Source: Plantago ovata
Taxonomy: Eukaryota > Streptophyta > Magnoliopsida > Lamiales > Plantaginaceae
NCBI GenBank assembly: GCA_028274465.1
Contig: CM051458.1
Span: 23,947,566-24,011,565, forward strand
Length of the DNA stretch: 64,000 nt
Direction: 5' to 3'
Part shown: positions 1 through 8,188 of the stretch, one piece after another
How positions within the stretch are numbered: the first letter of the stretch is position 1
How the letters are laid out: the number at the start of each line of letters is the position of its first letter
The notes under the pieces: model-generated
Told to the model about the DNA's origin: nothing
Seen by the model: the letters and a program-made list of their open reading frames with translations, nothing else
The model's database searches: none
Made by a program: the position numbers and the translations under genes

Positions 1-122
1 TGGCAACCTTGAGGAAGAGGTCTATATGGTACAGCCGGAAGGTTTTATTAGTAAAACCAGGCCAACTGCTGTATGCAAATTACAGAAATCCATCTATGGG
101 CTAAAGCAAGCGTCTAGGAGCT
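1..122 (+). pseudogene. Copia reverse transcriptase fragment (remnant G)
   Basis: The first 122 bases translate in one open frame into a short piece of Ty1/copia reverse transcriptase. Visible are the block [13 protein letters not shown] and the strongly conserved [13 protein letters not shown]. The fragment is cut by the window edge on the left and ends abruptly inside RT on the right, where LTR sequence follows directly. No polymerase active site is retained, so it cannot function. The RT block and the adjoining LTR resemble the TNT1-like group to which H and I belong, so this is probably an internally deleted member of that family. Confidence 0.85.
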
Positions 123-1018
123 GGAATATCCTCTCCCTAGTCGAGGTTCATCTCGGATGTAGGGGTCTGAATGAACCACGTGAGACTAGTATCCGTGGAG
201 GTTATACTTGTTAGAGAAAGTGTGAGACGATTCCACAACCACGGAACGGATTGTTAGACAATCTAGAAACGTTCCCATAACTCCGCATAGTTGTTCGAAG
301 GGTGATTACCGAACAATGGAAGTACCCACCGGAAACTCCCATCGATGTATACTCTACACCGAAATGTCTATGGGAACCGGAAAGTTGTCGAAGTGATGCC
401 AGTCGTCCTTTGGACTTACAGGACTTTATCATCACATTTGTTGCCCCATATCCTTGGTGGACCCGTCGATGTCAGCTCTGAATAAGCAGTTGATCCAAGA
501 CACGATCCAGGATTATGGCTACATACAAATGGGGATGATATGTGATTCTATGAAGGATTCATCTCTCATGTGTAGCACAGGAGAGCACTGCTCATATTCA
601 TTCATAGTTGTGATTGGTCAAACCGCTGGCCAGCGTATCAATATTATTATGATAGTCATAATAGATATTTGATTCACCAAGCAACTCACTCAAGACGCCC
701 GTGGATGTATTATTGGGATAGACACTTCATCGATCCTAGATGCATTCGAGTCAGTCAGATGAAGGGACGTTATCATCGCCGCGTTGAGCGCAACAGACTT
801 CACAACGAAAGGGTTTGCTTTGAGAAACCTCTCAAACGTCCTCGTGTATTAATATTGCAAATGGAACCGTCTAGGAATTCCATGTTGCCTAGTGTAGCAC
901 TTGCTTAATACAATGAGGCCCTATGGGTCACACTATGTGGTGATTCAGCTTATCCGAATATCCTTGAAGATGGTATCGCAATTAATTTAGAATTAATTGT
1001 GATTGATGAATTATAATT
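123..1018 (+). mobile_element. Truncated copia LTR (G), same family as H and I
   Basis: This stretch matches about 23955-24850 of solo LTR H with small differences. It lacks roughly the first 250 bp of the LTR and stops near GATTATAATTGATTTGG, where H continues with a different sequence. The left end is fused to the RT scrap and the right end to a truncated Sirevirus LTR (F). Short ORFs here, for example 669-908, recur in H because the LTR is repeated. I do not consider them genes. Confidence 0.8.
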
Positions 1019-1194
1019 GATTTGGAGACGAAGCAAGTGTGCTTTGGTTTCTGTTTGGATCGCTCTAGATAGGTGTTGTAAGGAACCTCAATCTTATCTT
1101 AGTGGATTCAGTCCTAGAAAGGACAAAGTGGATTAGTTGAGAGATTACGCCACTCTCAGATACCACTATAAAAGTGTTTGTGTGATTTACTTAC
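1019..1194 (+). repeat. F 5' LTR, left surviving part
   Basis: Matches about 22945-23110 in F's intact 3' LTR. The first ~1.1 kb of the LTR is missing, replaced by LTR G at a junction sharing TTGG. The last five bases (1190-1194, CTTAC) are the left copy of A's target duplication. The LTR resumes at 11646. Confidence 0.9.
1190..1194. repeat. Target site duplication of A, left copy (CTTAC)
   Basis: CTTAC occurs directly before the TG of A's left LTR and again at 11641-11645 directly after the CA of the right LTR. The unoccupied site GATTTACTTACTGTACTTGG is present at about 23108-23127 in F's 3' LTR. Confidence 0.95.
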
Positions 1195-2449
1195 TGATGA
1201 ACTAAGAATTGTCTGGTCCCAATTAATCAAATAAATTTGGTATTTAGCCAAAGGCAATTCACAACTACAACGAAAACCGTAGTGTAGCAGTAGAATAACC
1301 TCGAGTGTCGATCTCTAAGGACTATAACTAGCTTTATCTAATCTAATTTAGAATATAAAAACAGCAGACGGTTTAGCAAAGGTTTTTCTTAACGGATAAT
1401 GGAGATTGGTGATAGTATGGTCCTTCAAAGCATAACGGGTTAATAATCATGCATAAATTCCTCGGTTTTGCATGGAGATCTTTGATCAATGAATTGTCCT
1501 ATTGTAATTATCAAACACTACGAAGATATAGATTTAGATAGGTCAAAGACCAATGAATTGTCCAATTGTGTGCAATAATTAATCAACAATACGAAGATAG
1601 AGATTTAGATAGATCAAAGAAATAAAGCAATAACACGGAGTATAATGCGCGATATAGCCATTAGCATAATTATCAACCCTTCGCTAAGAATTCACATACT
1701 ACCACCGACGAGAAGTTTAGCTACTCATAGTTGTCATGCAATCACCATAAATCATAGAAGAAAACATGTTGAAAGATATATAAAAATAAGTAGAAAAACT
1801 GTAAGATACAATGTTACCGAAGGTTGTCAGTCTCCGAAGAATCGCGATCTTATAAGCGCCAAACTGCTATGAAAAAGTATCTCCTAAGCTATGAACCCCC
1901 AGAACAGGCTCTGGGAAGTTCCTACCTAAAACTACAGAGAAAGGTGGGAGAGAAGGTCTGGAAAAGTATGAAAAACGGAGAAAATTGAGCAACTATATAT
2001 AGGTGTTCGAATTGTGTGGGGCGAAGGGCCCCACACACCGGGCGATTCGCCTGGTGTGGGGCGATTCGCCCCACGTCCCGGGCGATTCGCCCGGGAGCTT
2101 TTTTCGGCCAGATACGCGTTTTCGACGCGTTTTTGGATTTCTTCCCCTTTTCGGACTCGGTTTCTGACTTCTAGTGGCCTTCTAACCTTCAGATTCGACC
2201 CCTAGACTTCAAATCCTATCCGGAAACCTTCAGATACTCCAATTAGGCTACTGGAACACCAATTCCTTTTCAACTTCAATATAATTGCCCGGAAAACCTC
2301 GTTTTTCAACCAAAACCTGTAAAATAAAGACTAAAGGGAAACATGACACTATTCTAATAAAATGCACTAAAATATAGCTAAATTAACATAGAAGATAGCT
2401 AAAATAGGTGAAAAAGACTTAAATGAAAGTGTAAAATACACATTCATCA
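1195..2449 (-). repeat. A 3' LTR (left end)
   Basis: 1255 bp, near-identical to 10387-11640, starting TGATGAACTAAG and ending CATTCATCA on the plus strand. In element sense it carries a palindrome cluster (2036-2095) just upstream of a TATA box (1993-2002). The ORF at 1645-1872 recurs in the other LTR and is LTR sequence, not a gene. Confidence 0.95.
1993..2095 (-). promoter_or_regulatory. A LTR promoter: TATA box with upstream GC palindromes
   Basis: CTATATATAG lies at 1993-2002. Immediately upstream in element sense are three near-perfect odd palindromes sharing the core GGCGA-T-TCGCC: 2036-2056 (arms CACC/GGTG), 2056-2074 (arms GTGG/CCAC) and 2077-2095 (arms CCCG/CGGG). The same arrangement occurs in the right LTR and in elements B and C. 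The TATA position fits a U3 core promoter. The palindrome role is unknown. Confidence 0.7.
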
Positions 2450-4030
2450 AACTCCCCAAACCGAGCCTTTGCTTGTCCTCAAGCAAATAAGCTAGACTCT
2501 AATGCAAAAAACAATGCAACACATAAAATGGAGTCTCATGCCAAATAAAATGAACTAATCCACCGAATCTATCAAAAAACATATGAACAAGAACCATATA
2601 AATCAAAACATGAATATAGGTTGAAGAATGCCTCGATTGACTCATACACATCCACATAAGCACTTATGTCAAGACAAGATAGTCTCTCGTAACATTCTCT
2701 ACCTGGACCTAGTCAGTGACGACGTAATGATACATGTTAAGATATGAATGGTTGTCCCGTGCCTATGAAACTGAGGAGTTACTGCTGTTCACCAAGTTAA
2801 GACTTTTCCTCAAAAGAGGTCGAACCAATACTGGCTCTCATCAAACGAAGGAGGGTTCCCTATAAAAGATAACACTCCCCTATTCTACCCATCTCTCAAG
2901 CAAAGCCTTAAGCTTTTCACCACTTCCTGAATGGCAGGACGAGGGTGGTCTAGAACAGATGACACTCAAAAACAAAAGAAAAGATAGAACACGATTACGA
3001 ACATTACAAGAATTGGAAAATGAGACACAACATTTTGCTAAACTGCTATTTGGCTTTTCTTCTTTTTTTTGGACCCTTCTTTGCTCTTTTGGGGTCTTTT
3101 CTCTTTTTTTTTCTTTTCAGTTTCCTTTTTTTCTTTTTTCCTGGAATTTTTCTTTCTTTTTTTTTGATTTTTTTAGCCAACAGTAGCACAACGGAAAGAG
3201 AAACAAAATAACTCACAAATGAGTTCCCCAAACCTATACGAAAGAATAGGTTGGAGTACAAAATTTACGAGAACGGAAAAATAAACTCACAACACAGAAA
3301 TGAAAACGAAAAACAAGTCTAATGATAGTGTAACCCCCTCCCCAAACCTATTCGAAAGAATAGGTTGCAAATGAAGGATCACACAACCTCACACTACCTT
3401 CTTCCTAGGCATTTAGCAATCTCAAAGCATGGTGAAGACTTGTTGCCTCTTAGGTACATAATTACTCGGAAAAACAACCATAAGATCCTAACATGCATCA
3501 TCTTATTATAAAGGCCTTCGTGAACCGCAGTAGAGAAAACACCACTAAGTGATGTCGAGACTACCAAGCTTAACTAAGAGCAATACATAAATGTGACGAG
3601 CCAAGCGAGAAAAACCTCAAACAAATTTATAGAGATGAAGCATATGACTAATGGCATAGTTAGTTAATCTACCCAATAAAAAAGTTCAAAAAATTCGGCA
3701 ATAAACTCCATATAAAACATGCAAGACTATCCTAGGATGAATGCAGTGAATGCAACCTAAAAACTAAGAAAGCGGTAAACGTGCAAATGCTAATGCAAAC
3801 AGATAAAACATGCAAGGTACTATACTCAGCCTACCAATGTCAAGCTCTAAGCCATCAATGGCAAGCTCCAAACTATCAACACTAGATCACTTAAATCCCA
3901 TCCCCCCTCATGAAATTAACGCTAGTCCCTAGCAGTAAGAAAATGAGGAAATAAGATGTGATACTAGATGTTACCGCATGGTTTGGCCTCGGTCGGCTGA
4001 GTATGCTGTTTGTGAGTTATTGGGACTGCT
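2450..4030 (-). other. A 3' untranslated region with polypurine tract and hairpin modules
   Basis: No credible gene. Next to the LTR at 2450-2462 is the polypurine tract (GGTTTGGGGAGTT in element sense). At 3230-3251 and 3345-3366 are hairpins with AACCTAT(TC) stems, each followed in element sense by another GTTTGGGGA tract. 3050-3180 is a long pyrimidine run (purine-rich in element sense) that generates Phe/Ser- and Lys-rich phantom ORFs. Much of the stretch is homologous to about 59210-60530 of element B, in opposite orientation. Confidence 0.7.
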
Positions 4031-4428
4031 CTGGGAGCCTTATGGGTGATCATCAGGTCTTCTGGTAGGTGCGGTAGTTCCATTTATAGGCCGGATAGGA
4101 ACAACTCCTCCATCTTTATCATCATTGTCCGTATGGCCTTCATTGTCACTACTGTCACCATCATCATCACCAGTAGAGTTGCATTGTCGAATAGAATCCT
4201 CAAGATTAGCCGCCGCTGTTATGGAATCCTCCATCCTGTAGCCCTCCAATAGGTTGTGAACTGTTGAAGGGGAAAGGGCAGTGGTATCAGAGCCTCCCTC
4301 TCCAACGTTTTACAGCCCGAGGAGGTTACAGTAAGCTGCTCGGATACTCAGAAGTCTTCTACCATTTTTTTCCAATGTCGACCACATTCTCTACGGTTGA
4401 TGCGACCGATGTCTATATGATGCTCCCT
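4031..4428. other. A internal sequence, no clear gene
   Basis: Contains a 69-codon minus ORF (4040-4249) rich in Asp, Ser and Gly whose coding status I cannot support. A plus-strand TGGTATCAGAGCC at 4286-4298 resembles a tRNA-iMet primer site but has no LTR end beside it. Possibly a captured fragment of another element. Confidence 0.4.
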
Positions 4429-4869
4429 TTAGAGGCAGTCAAGGGGCACCCCTAAGAGGGGTTGGGCATCCATGTCATTATGTTTTGGAACCAAGCTAGC
4501 GCTTCGGAACCTTCTAGCCACTGTCAACTCAAGATTGAATCCGTCGCGGCAAGATCGTCCCGGTGCCTTCCAATTCACTCGAACTTTGCAGTCCTTGTGA
4601 TGGATTGCTGACGTAATAATTGTTTCTATCCCTTCGGTGGTGCATGAATAGGGATAGGAGTCCTTAGTCCAGGTGTACTCTAGCTCCTCCTCTTGGATAA
4701 TCCGCGACGTTGTTCCAAGAGCCCGTGGCTCGAACGCACCTCTAACGAGATCACTCTCCTTGACATGGTTGTAATCGATCCCCCTCCAATACTTCATAGT
4801 AATCATACGGGAGTGCTCTTCTCCCTTGGCATGGTTCCTACAAACAACAGTTAGTACCTCGTATGACAC
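4429..4869 (-). CDS. Unrecognised 146-residue ORF inside A
   Basis: An uninterrupted minus-strand frame of 146 codons in a region of A that is otherwise non-coding. I recognise no domain. Composition is soluble and mixed, with several Cys and His (SCTTEG, HHKDCKV) but no spaced zinc knuckle, no signal peptide and no membrane segment. It lies downstream of protease and LINE M in element sense, where pol would be expected, but shows no RT, RNase H or integrase motif. It could be an accessory ORF, a decayed pol or env-like remnant, or chance. Element B has no obvious equivalent. Confidence 0.35.
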   Translation of the reverse strand: MSYEVLTVVCRNHAKGEEHSRMITMKYWRGIDYNHVKESDLVRGAFEPRALGTTSRIIQEEELEYTWTKDSYPYSCTTEGIETIITSAIHHKDCKVRVNWKAPGRSCRDGFNLELTVARRFRSASLVPKHNDMDAQPLLGVPLDCL

Positions 4870-5187
4870 AAAACTGACTCATGCATATGCTAGTGTAAGA
4901 ACGAAACACACAAGTGATAAAATCGACAATCGAACTCCCCAAATCCTTTATGTCTAGCCTAGCTTCTTCAACATGAAAGATACCAATGTAACTACTACAT
5001 ACAATACATCACATTATGCTCTTGCTAGACAACCAATAACCTAAATAACAAGGCTCAATTCATACCATAGAAGCGAAAAATTCTATCATCATAAATCCTC
5101 ATACTCAACAATTATGCATTTTACCATCAAATCCATCATCATTACATCAATAAACACAATCATATGCAAGGAATCGAAGAAAAAGAT
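4870..5187. other. A internal AT-rich spacer
   Basis: AT-rich sequence of A between the 146-codon ORF and LINE M. I see no gene or repeat. It resumes at 7474 beyond the LINE. Confidence 0.5.
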
Positions 5188-5204
5188 ACATTGCATAACA
5201 AGAT
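5188..5204. repeat. LINE M target duplication, left copy
   Basis: The 17 bases ACATTGCATAACAAGAT occur here and again at 7457-7473, bracketing the LINE exactly. The length is typical of target-primed reverse transcription. Confidence 0.95.
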
Positions 5205-5316
5205 TTTTTTTTGAATAAGCCGAACGTATATTAAATGAAAGAAAGTAAAGTACAAGAGTCATGAGCAAAGCTCAAGTCCACAACCGGACTGAAAAACAAT
5301 AAAGTAAACAAGAAAA

Positions 5317-5499
5317 CTAAACCCAGGAAAAGCGATTCCTGGTTGCAACCACGAGCCTCGTTAAAACCCATTCATAGTAAACCCAGTGGGAAAAACCTAT
5401 GAATGGGAAAAAGAGTGCCTGAGTGTTAACGTTGCGTAAGATAGTGAGGGTGTCCGGAGACGCCCCAAACCACCGGATCAACAATACAATCAAACTCAT
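5317..5499 (-). pseudogene. LINE ORF2 start joined to 3' UTR
   Basis: The ATG at 5499 overlaps the TGA of ORF1 as ATGA, the usual coupling of plant L1 ORFs. The first residues, MSLIVLLIRWFGASP, resemble the start of an L1 ORF2 endonuclease (typically an N-terminal block with IRGFG), with substitutions. After about twenty codons the frame runs into what looks like 3' UTR. No endonuclease, RT or RNase H motif follows. The deletion point is probably near 5420-5440. Confidence 0.55.
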
Positions 5500-6827
5500 T
5501 CCTCAGCTTCCATAAGATCAGCCCAAGAGTGCTTAACTGCAATGTCCATGTTGGCTCTGGCCAGCAAGCGGCGTTCTTTTTCCAGGCCAATAGAATCACG
5601 GATAGAATCATGCACTACAGAATTATCTCCCGGATCCAGAGAGGCCTCAGAGTCGCAATCAGAAGTGTGACCATCGACCAGAGGAGCTTCAACTTGTGAG
5701 ACGACGCTATCATTCGTAACTTCCAAACCAGTTAAAGGTGTGAACTGGTTATTTGTTGCAGCAAAAACCTTCGACATGATAGAAGAGGAGGGCCTAGCAG
5801 GAGGTAGACGACGAGGTAGACCCCTGTCTCTTCTAGGAAAAACAGCCTTAAATCCCGCATTATCAATGATGGAATCATCCCCCCCGGGTTGCATTGGCTG
5901 AGAATTAGTTTGAATAGTTGGCGAAGTATCAGTCTGGATCGATAGAATTCCTGGAGTTGTATTGGTTAAGGGTCGAGTCTCAACATGAGCCGAAGGAGAT
6001 ACTGAGGATACATTGTGATGAACATCTGGTAACACTTGTATAGAATTGATAGTAACCTGTTCTGGAGCAGAAGTAGAACGAGGTGTAGAACGTCGACAAG
6101 AGGTGGCTAAATGTCCTATGGACATACAATTTTTGCAAAAGTCTGGAACTTTTTCCATTGACATGTCAATACGGATAGCACCCATCGGGGTTTCGAGCAT
6201 TATAAAAGCGTCCAGCTCTTGGGAGAGATCCACATCTACTAAGACTCGAACGTATGAACCGAAGCAACGATCCAGTGAGCCAGTGTCTAGAGTAATTGGT
6301 CGCCCAAAAGCCGATGCCAAGCTTAGAATGATAGATCGATGTAAGAATTCAAATCTCAATCCATGAAGACGAATCCACACCTTAGCATGAGTTGTGGCAG
6401 CCTTTGATGGATTGAAATCCGGAACCCATGGTTGCATATAAACCGTTCCAAGCTTAAGTTTAAACATTCCAGAATCTAAAACTTTGTTGCGTAGCTCCTC
6501 TGTAGCGAACTGAAAAACAAAGAAACCGTGACCAATGGCAAGCATATGCCATGCCGTATCCTCCCAAATAGCCTGCAATGAGGTCTTGAGATCATGGTAT
6601 TTCAGGGGCGTATTACCCTTAGCCATTATCAATCGACCGATACAAGCAAAACGAGAACAAGAATCAACTTGCGTATTATAGAAATTCGCATCTAATGTAA
6701 TAGATACAGAGTTACCTTTTCGAACCGGCGTGAACTTGGGACCTTTCAAGGTCCAAGCAGGCTGGTTTGGACCCATAGGAGTGGGTGTTGAAAGAATCTG
6801 AGCCGCCGTGCGTTGAGAGACTGCCAT
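5496..6827 (-). CDS. LINE ORF1 protein (DUF4283-like, CCHC zinc knuckle)
   Basis: 443 codons, uninterrupted, starting at the first ATG of the frame. Residues ~55-215 resemble the DUF4283 domain of plant L1 ORF1 proteins, including YMQPWVPDFNPSKA and the WIRLHGLRFEF block. A retroviral-type zinc knuckle follows (CKNCMSIGHLATSC, CX2CX4HX4C). The C-terminal ~200 residues are low-complexity Ser/Thr/Pro-rich. Proteins of this kind bind the element RNA. The open frame, in a copy that lacks ORF2, suggests insertion was recent or that ORF1 alone was retained. A 106-codon plus-strand ORF (6046-6366) is its antisense shadow. Confidence 0.9.
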   Translation of the reverse strand: MAVSQRTAAQILSTPTPMGPNQPAWTLKGPKFTPVRKGNSVSITLDANFYNTQVDSCSRFACIGRLIMAKGNTPLKYHDLKTSLQAIWEDTAWHMLAIGHGFFVFQFATEELRNKVLDSGMFKLKLGTVYMQPWVPDFNPSKAATTHAKVWIRLHGLRFEFLHRSIILSLASAFGRPITLDTGSLDRCFGSYVRVLVDVDLSQELDAFIMLETPMGAIRIDMSMEKVPDFCKNCMSIGHLATSCRRSTPRSTSAPEQVTINSIQVLPDVHHNVSSVSPSAHVETRPLTNTTPGILSIQTDTSPTIQTNSQPMQPGGDDSIIDNAGFKAVFPRRDRGLPRRLPPARPSSSIMSKVFAATNNQFTPLTGLEVTNDSVVSQVEAPLVDGHTSDCDSEASLDPGDNSVVHDSIRDSIGLEKERRLLARANMDIAVKHSWADLMEAEE

Positions 6828-7456
6828 TGAAGTCGAAAGAAATTGATATAACCTGGAACGGAAAATCGTACAGGGCGCGTTTTTGGGCCAAAAATAACGA
6901 TCTTGGTACTGATACGAAGCTCTTGAGAAGAAGCTTTTGATGGACGGGCGCGTGTCAAAGGTGGAGTCACCGCCGGAGAGTGAAAGCCAGAAACAGAGAA
7001 TGTATAAATTTGCAGAATCTTAAACTTATAAAACTCTGGACGCCGTCGGACGGAAAAGATGTTGTAGGGAGCGTCCGATATCGTATCGGAGTGATTCCGG
7101 TGTCCCTGAATTTGTCTCACGATGTGCTAAACAATGACGTGGCGCGTGGCTATAGGTTCTCTGTCACCGGAGACTGGTGGCCAAAAATAGCGGACGGCAG
7201 AAACCCTAGAGAATAAAACGCTGTCAAACTGAAAACGTCTTATAGGGCGCGTTCAGTGTCGGATTGATACGATTCCGGTGACCCTGAACTCGAATCGAGA
7301 CGAGGAATTGTAATATCCAGTGCGTGACGGACAAAAAGCCACCACCGGAGACGGGTCGACGGTTAAAAACCGGCTAAAAAATAGGGAACATGAGAAAATT
7401 TAGGAGAAAAAATCCCCTCGAAATTTTGTGTCAATGGACTCTTTTTAGACTCTTTC
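6828..7456 (-). promoter_or_regulatory. LINE M 5' UTR with degenerate tandem units
   Basis: Three related stretches begin near 7242, 7066 and 6866 (plus strand) with AGGG(A/C)GCGT. The first two continue with a GATTCCGGTG-CCTGAA block and all three contain a CACCGGAG-like motif. Spacing is about 175-200 bp and divergence is high. Repeated 5' UTR monomers are known as promoters in some mammalian L1 elements. That role here is an inference. Confidence 0.5.
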
Positions 7457-7473
7457 ACATTGCATAACAAGAT
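7457..7473. repeat. LINE M target duplication, right copy
   Basis: Perfect copy of 5188-5204. Beyond it the AT-rich sequence of element A resumes. Confidence 0.95.
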
Positions 7474-8188
7474 AAAAACATGTAGTAGCAAAATTCCCAA
7501 ATCAACAATTCTAGCATAATTGAGCATGCAATTGATAGTAAATAATGCTTCTAATCACACAAAAAACCTACCCATACATCATATAAGCCTAATTGAAGCT
7601 CAAATTAGAAAACCCCCAAATTTCAAAAATTAGGGTTCATAAGAAGATACCTAGCTCAGATCTGGAAAATGAATGCACTGGGGTGAAATCTGTTCGGATG
7701 AAATGAAAGAGCACGTAATGGGCTTCTATTGAAGATATAGAAACACTAAATTTGGTGGAGAAATGAAGGTTTTATGGGATTTGAAGTTATTTTCGCGAGT
7801 TTCGGATTTGGGGAGGAAGAAGGGTGAAGATATGAAGAAATGAGGAGAAAGGGGAGAGATCCGCGTTTTTGTCCTTCTGAGACCGTGGGGCGAGTCGCCC
7901 CGTGCGGGGCGATTCGCCCCCCACTCCCTGATGCGGGGAGACGAACTCTTCGACAAAAAATGCGGTTTTTAATCCCCGAAACCAATTTTCTCATAAAACC
8001 ACTCGAAAAATCTCACTCAAACATAACATAAGCACATACGACACAGAGACGAACAAATTCACATATGAAAAGCAAATTGTTCAAGTATGAATGCATGCAA
8101 TAAAGCGGTAAAGAAAGCGATAAAAACTCCGGGTTGCCTCCCGGATAGCGCCATTGTTTAAAGTCTTTGACTCGACTCCTGTCTGCGC
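7474..8188 (-). other. A internal non-coding region downstream of protease
   Basis: No gene. At 7876-7923 it holds two more GC palindromes with the GGCGA/TCGCC core seen in the LTR promoters. At ~8126-8146 is CGGGTTGCCTCCCGG, a short inverted repeat just past the protease stop codon. Overlapping short ORFs on both strands (7726-8031) are shadows of these palindromes. Confidence 0.55.

Larger units (their letters stand above)
5205..7456 (-). mobile_element. LINE M: L1-type element with ORF1 and a near-complete ORF2 deletion
   Basis: A 2.25-kb insertion on the minus strand bounded by perfect 17-bp direct repeats, with a short poly(T) at 5205-5211 that is the poly(A) tail in element sense. It holds a 5' UTR of degenerate repeats, an open ORF1, the first codons of an ORF2-like frame, then 3' UTR. 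The roughly 3-4 kb encoding endonuclease and RT is absent although both ends are present, so this is not ordinary 5' truncation. Confidence 0.9.

Noticed and set aside
454..908. ORFs in LTR G that reappear in LTR H (24533-24736)
   Set aside because: Shared because the LTR is repeated; no domain and frames differ in length between copies.
1645..1872. 75-codon ORF found twice (also 10837-11064)
   Set aside because: Lies inside A's LTRs; duplication by LTR identity, not conservation.
2959..3261. Phe-rich and Lys-rich ORFs suggesting a membrane or basic peptide
   Set aside because: Product of a pyrimidine/purine tract in A's 3' UTR; the B homologue (59748-60086) shows the same artefact.
4286..4298. 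TGGTATCAGAGCC, a tRNA-iMet primer site look-alike inside A
   Set aside because: No LTR end beside it and no copia coding sequence after it; kept only as a note.
6046..6366. 106-codon plus-strand ORF
   Set aside because: Antisense shadow of LINE ORF1.
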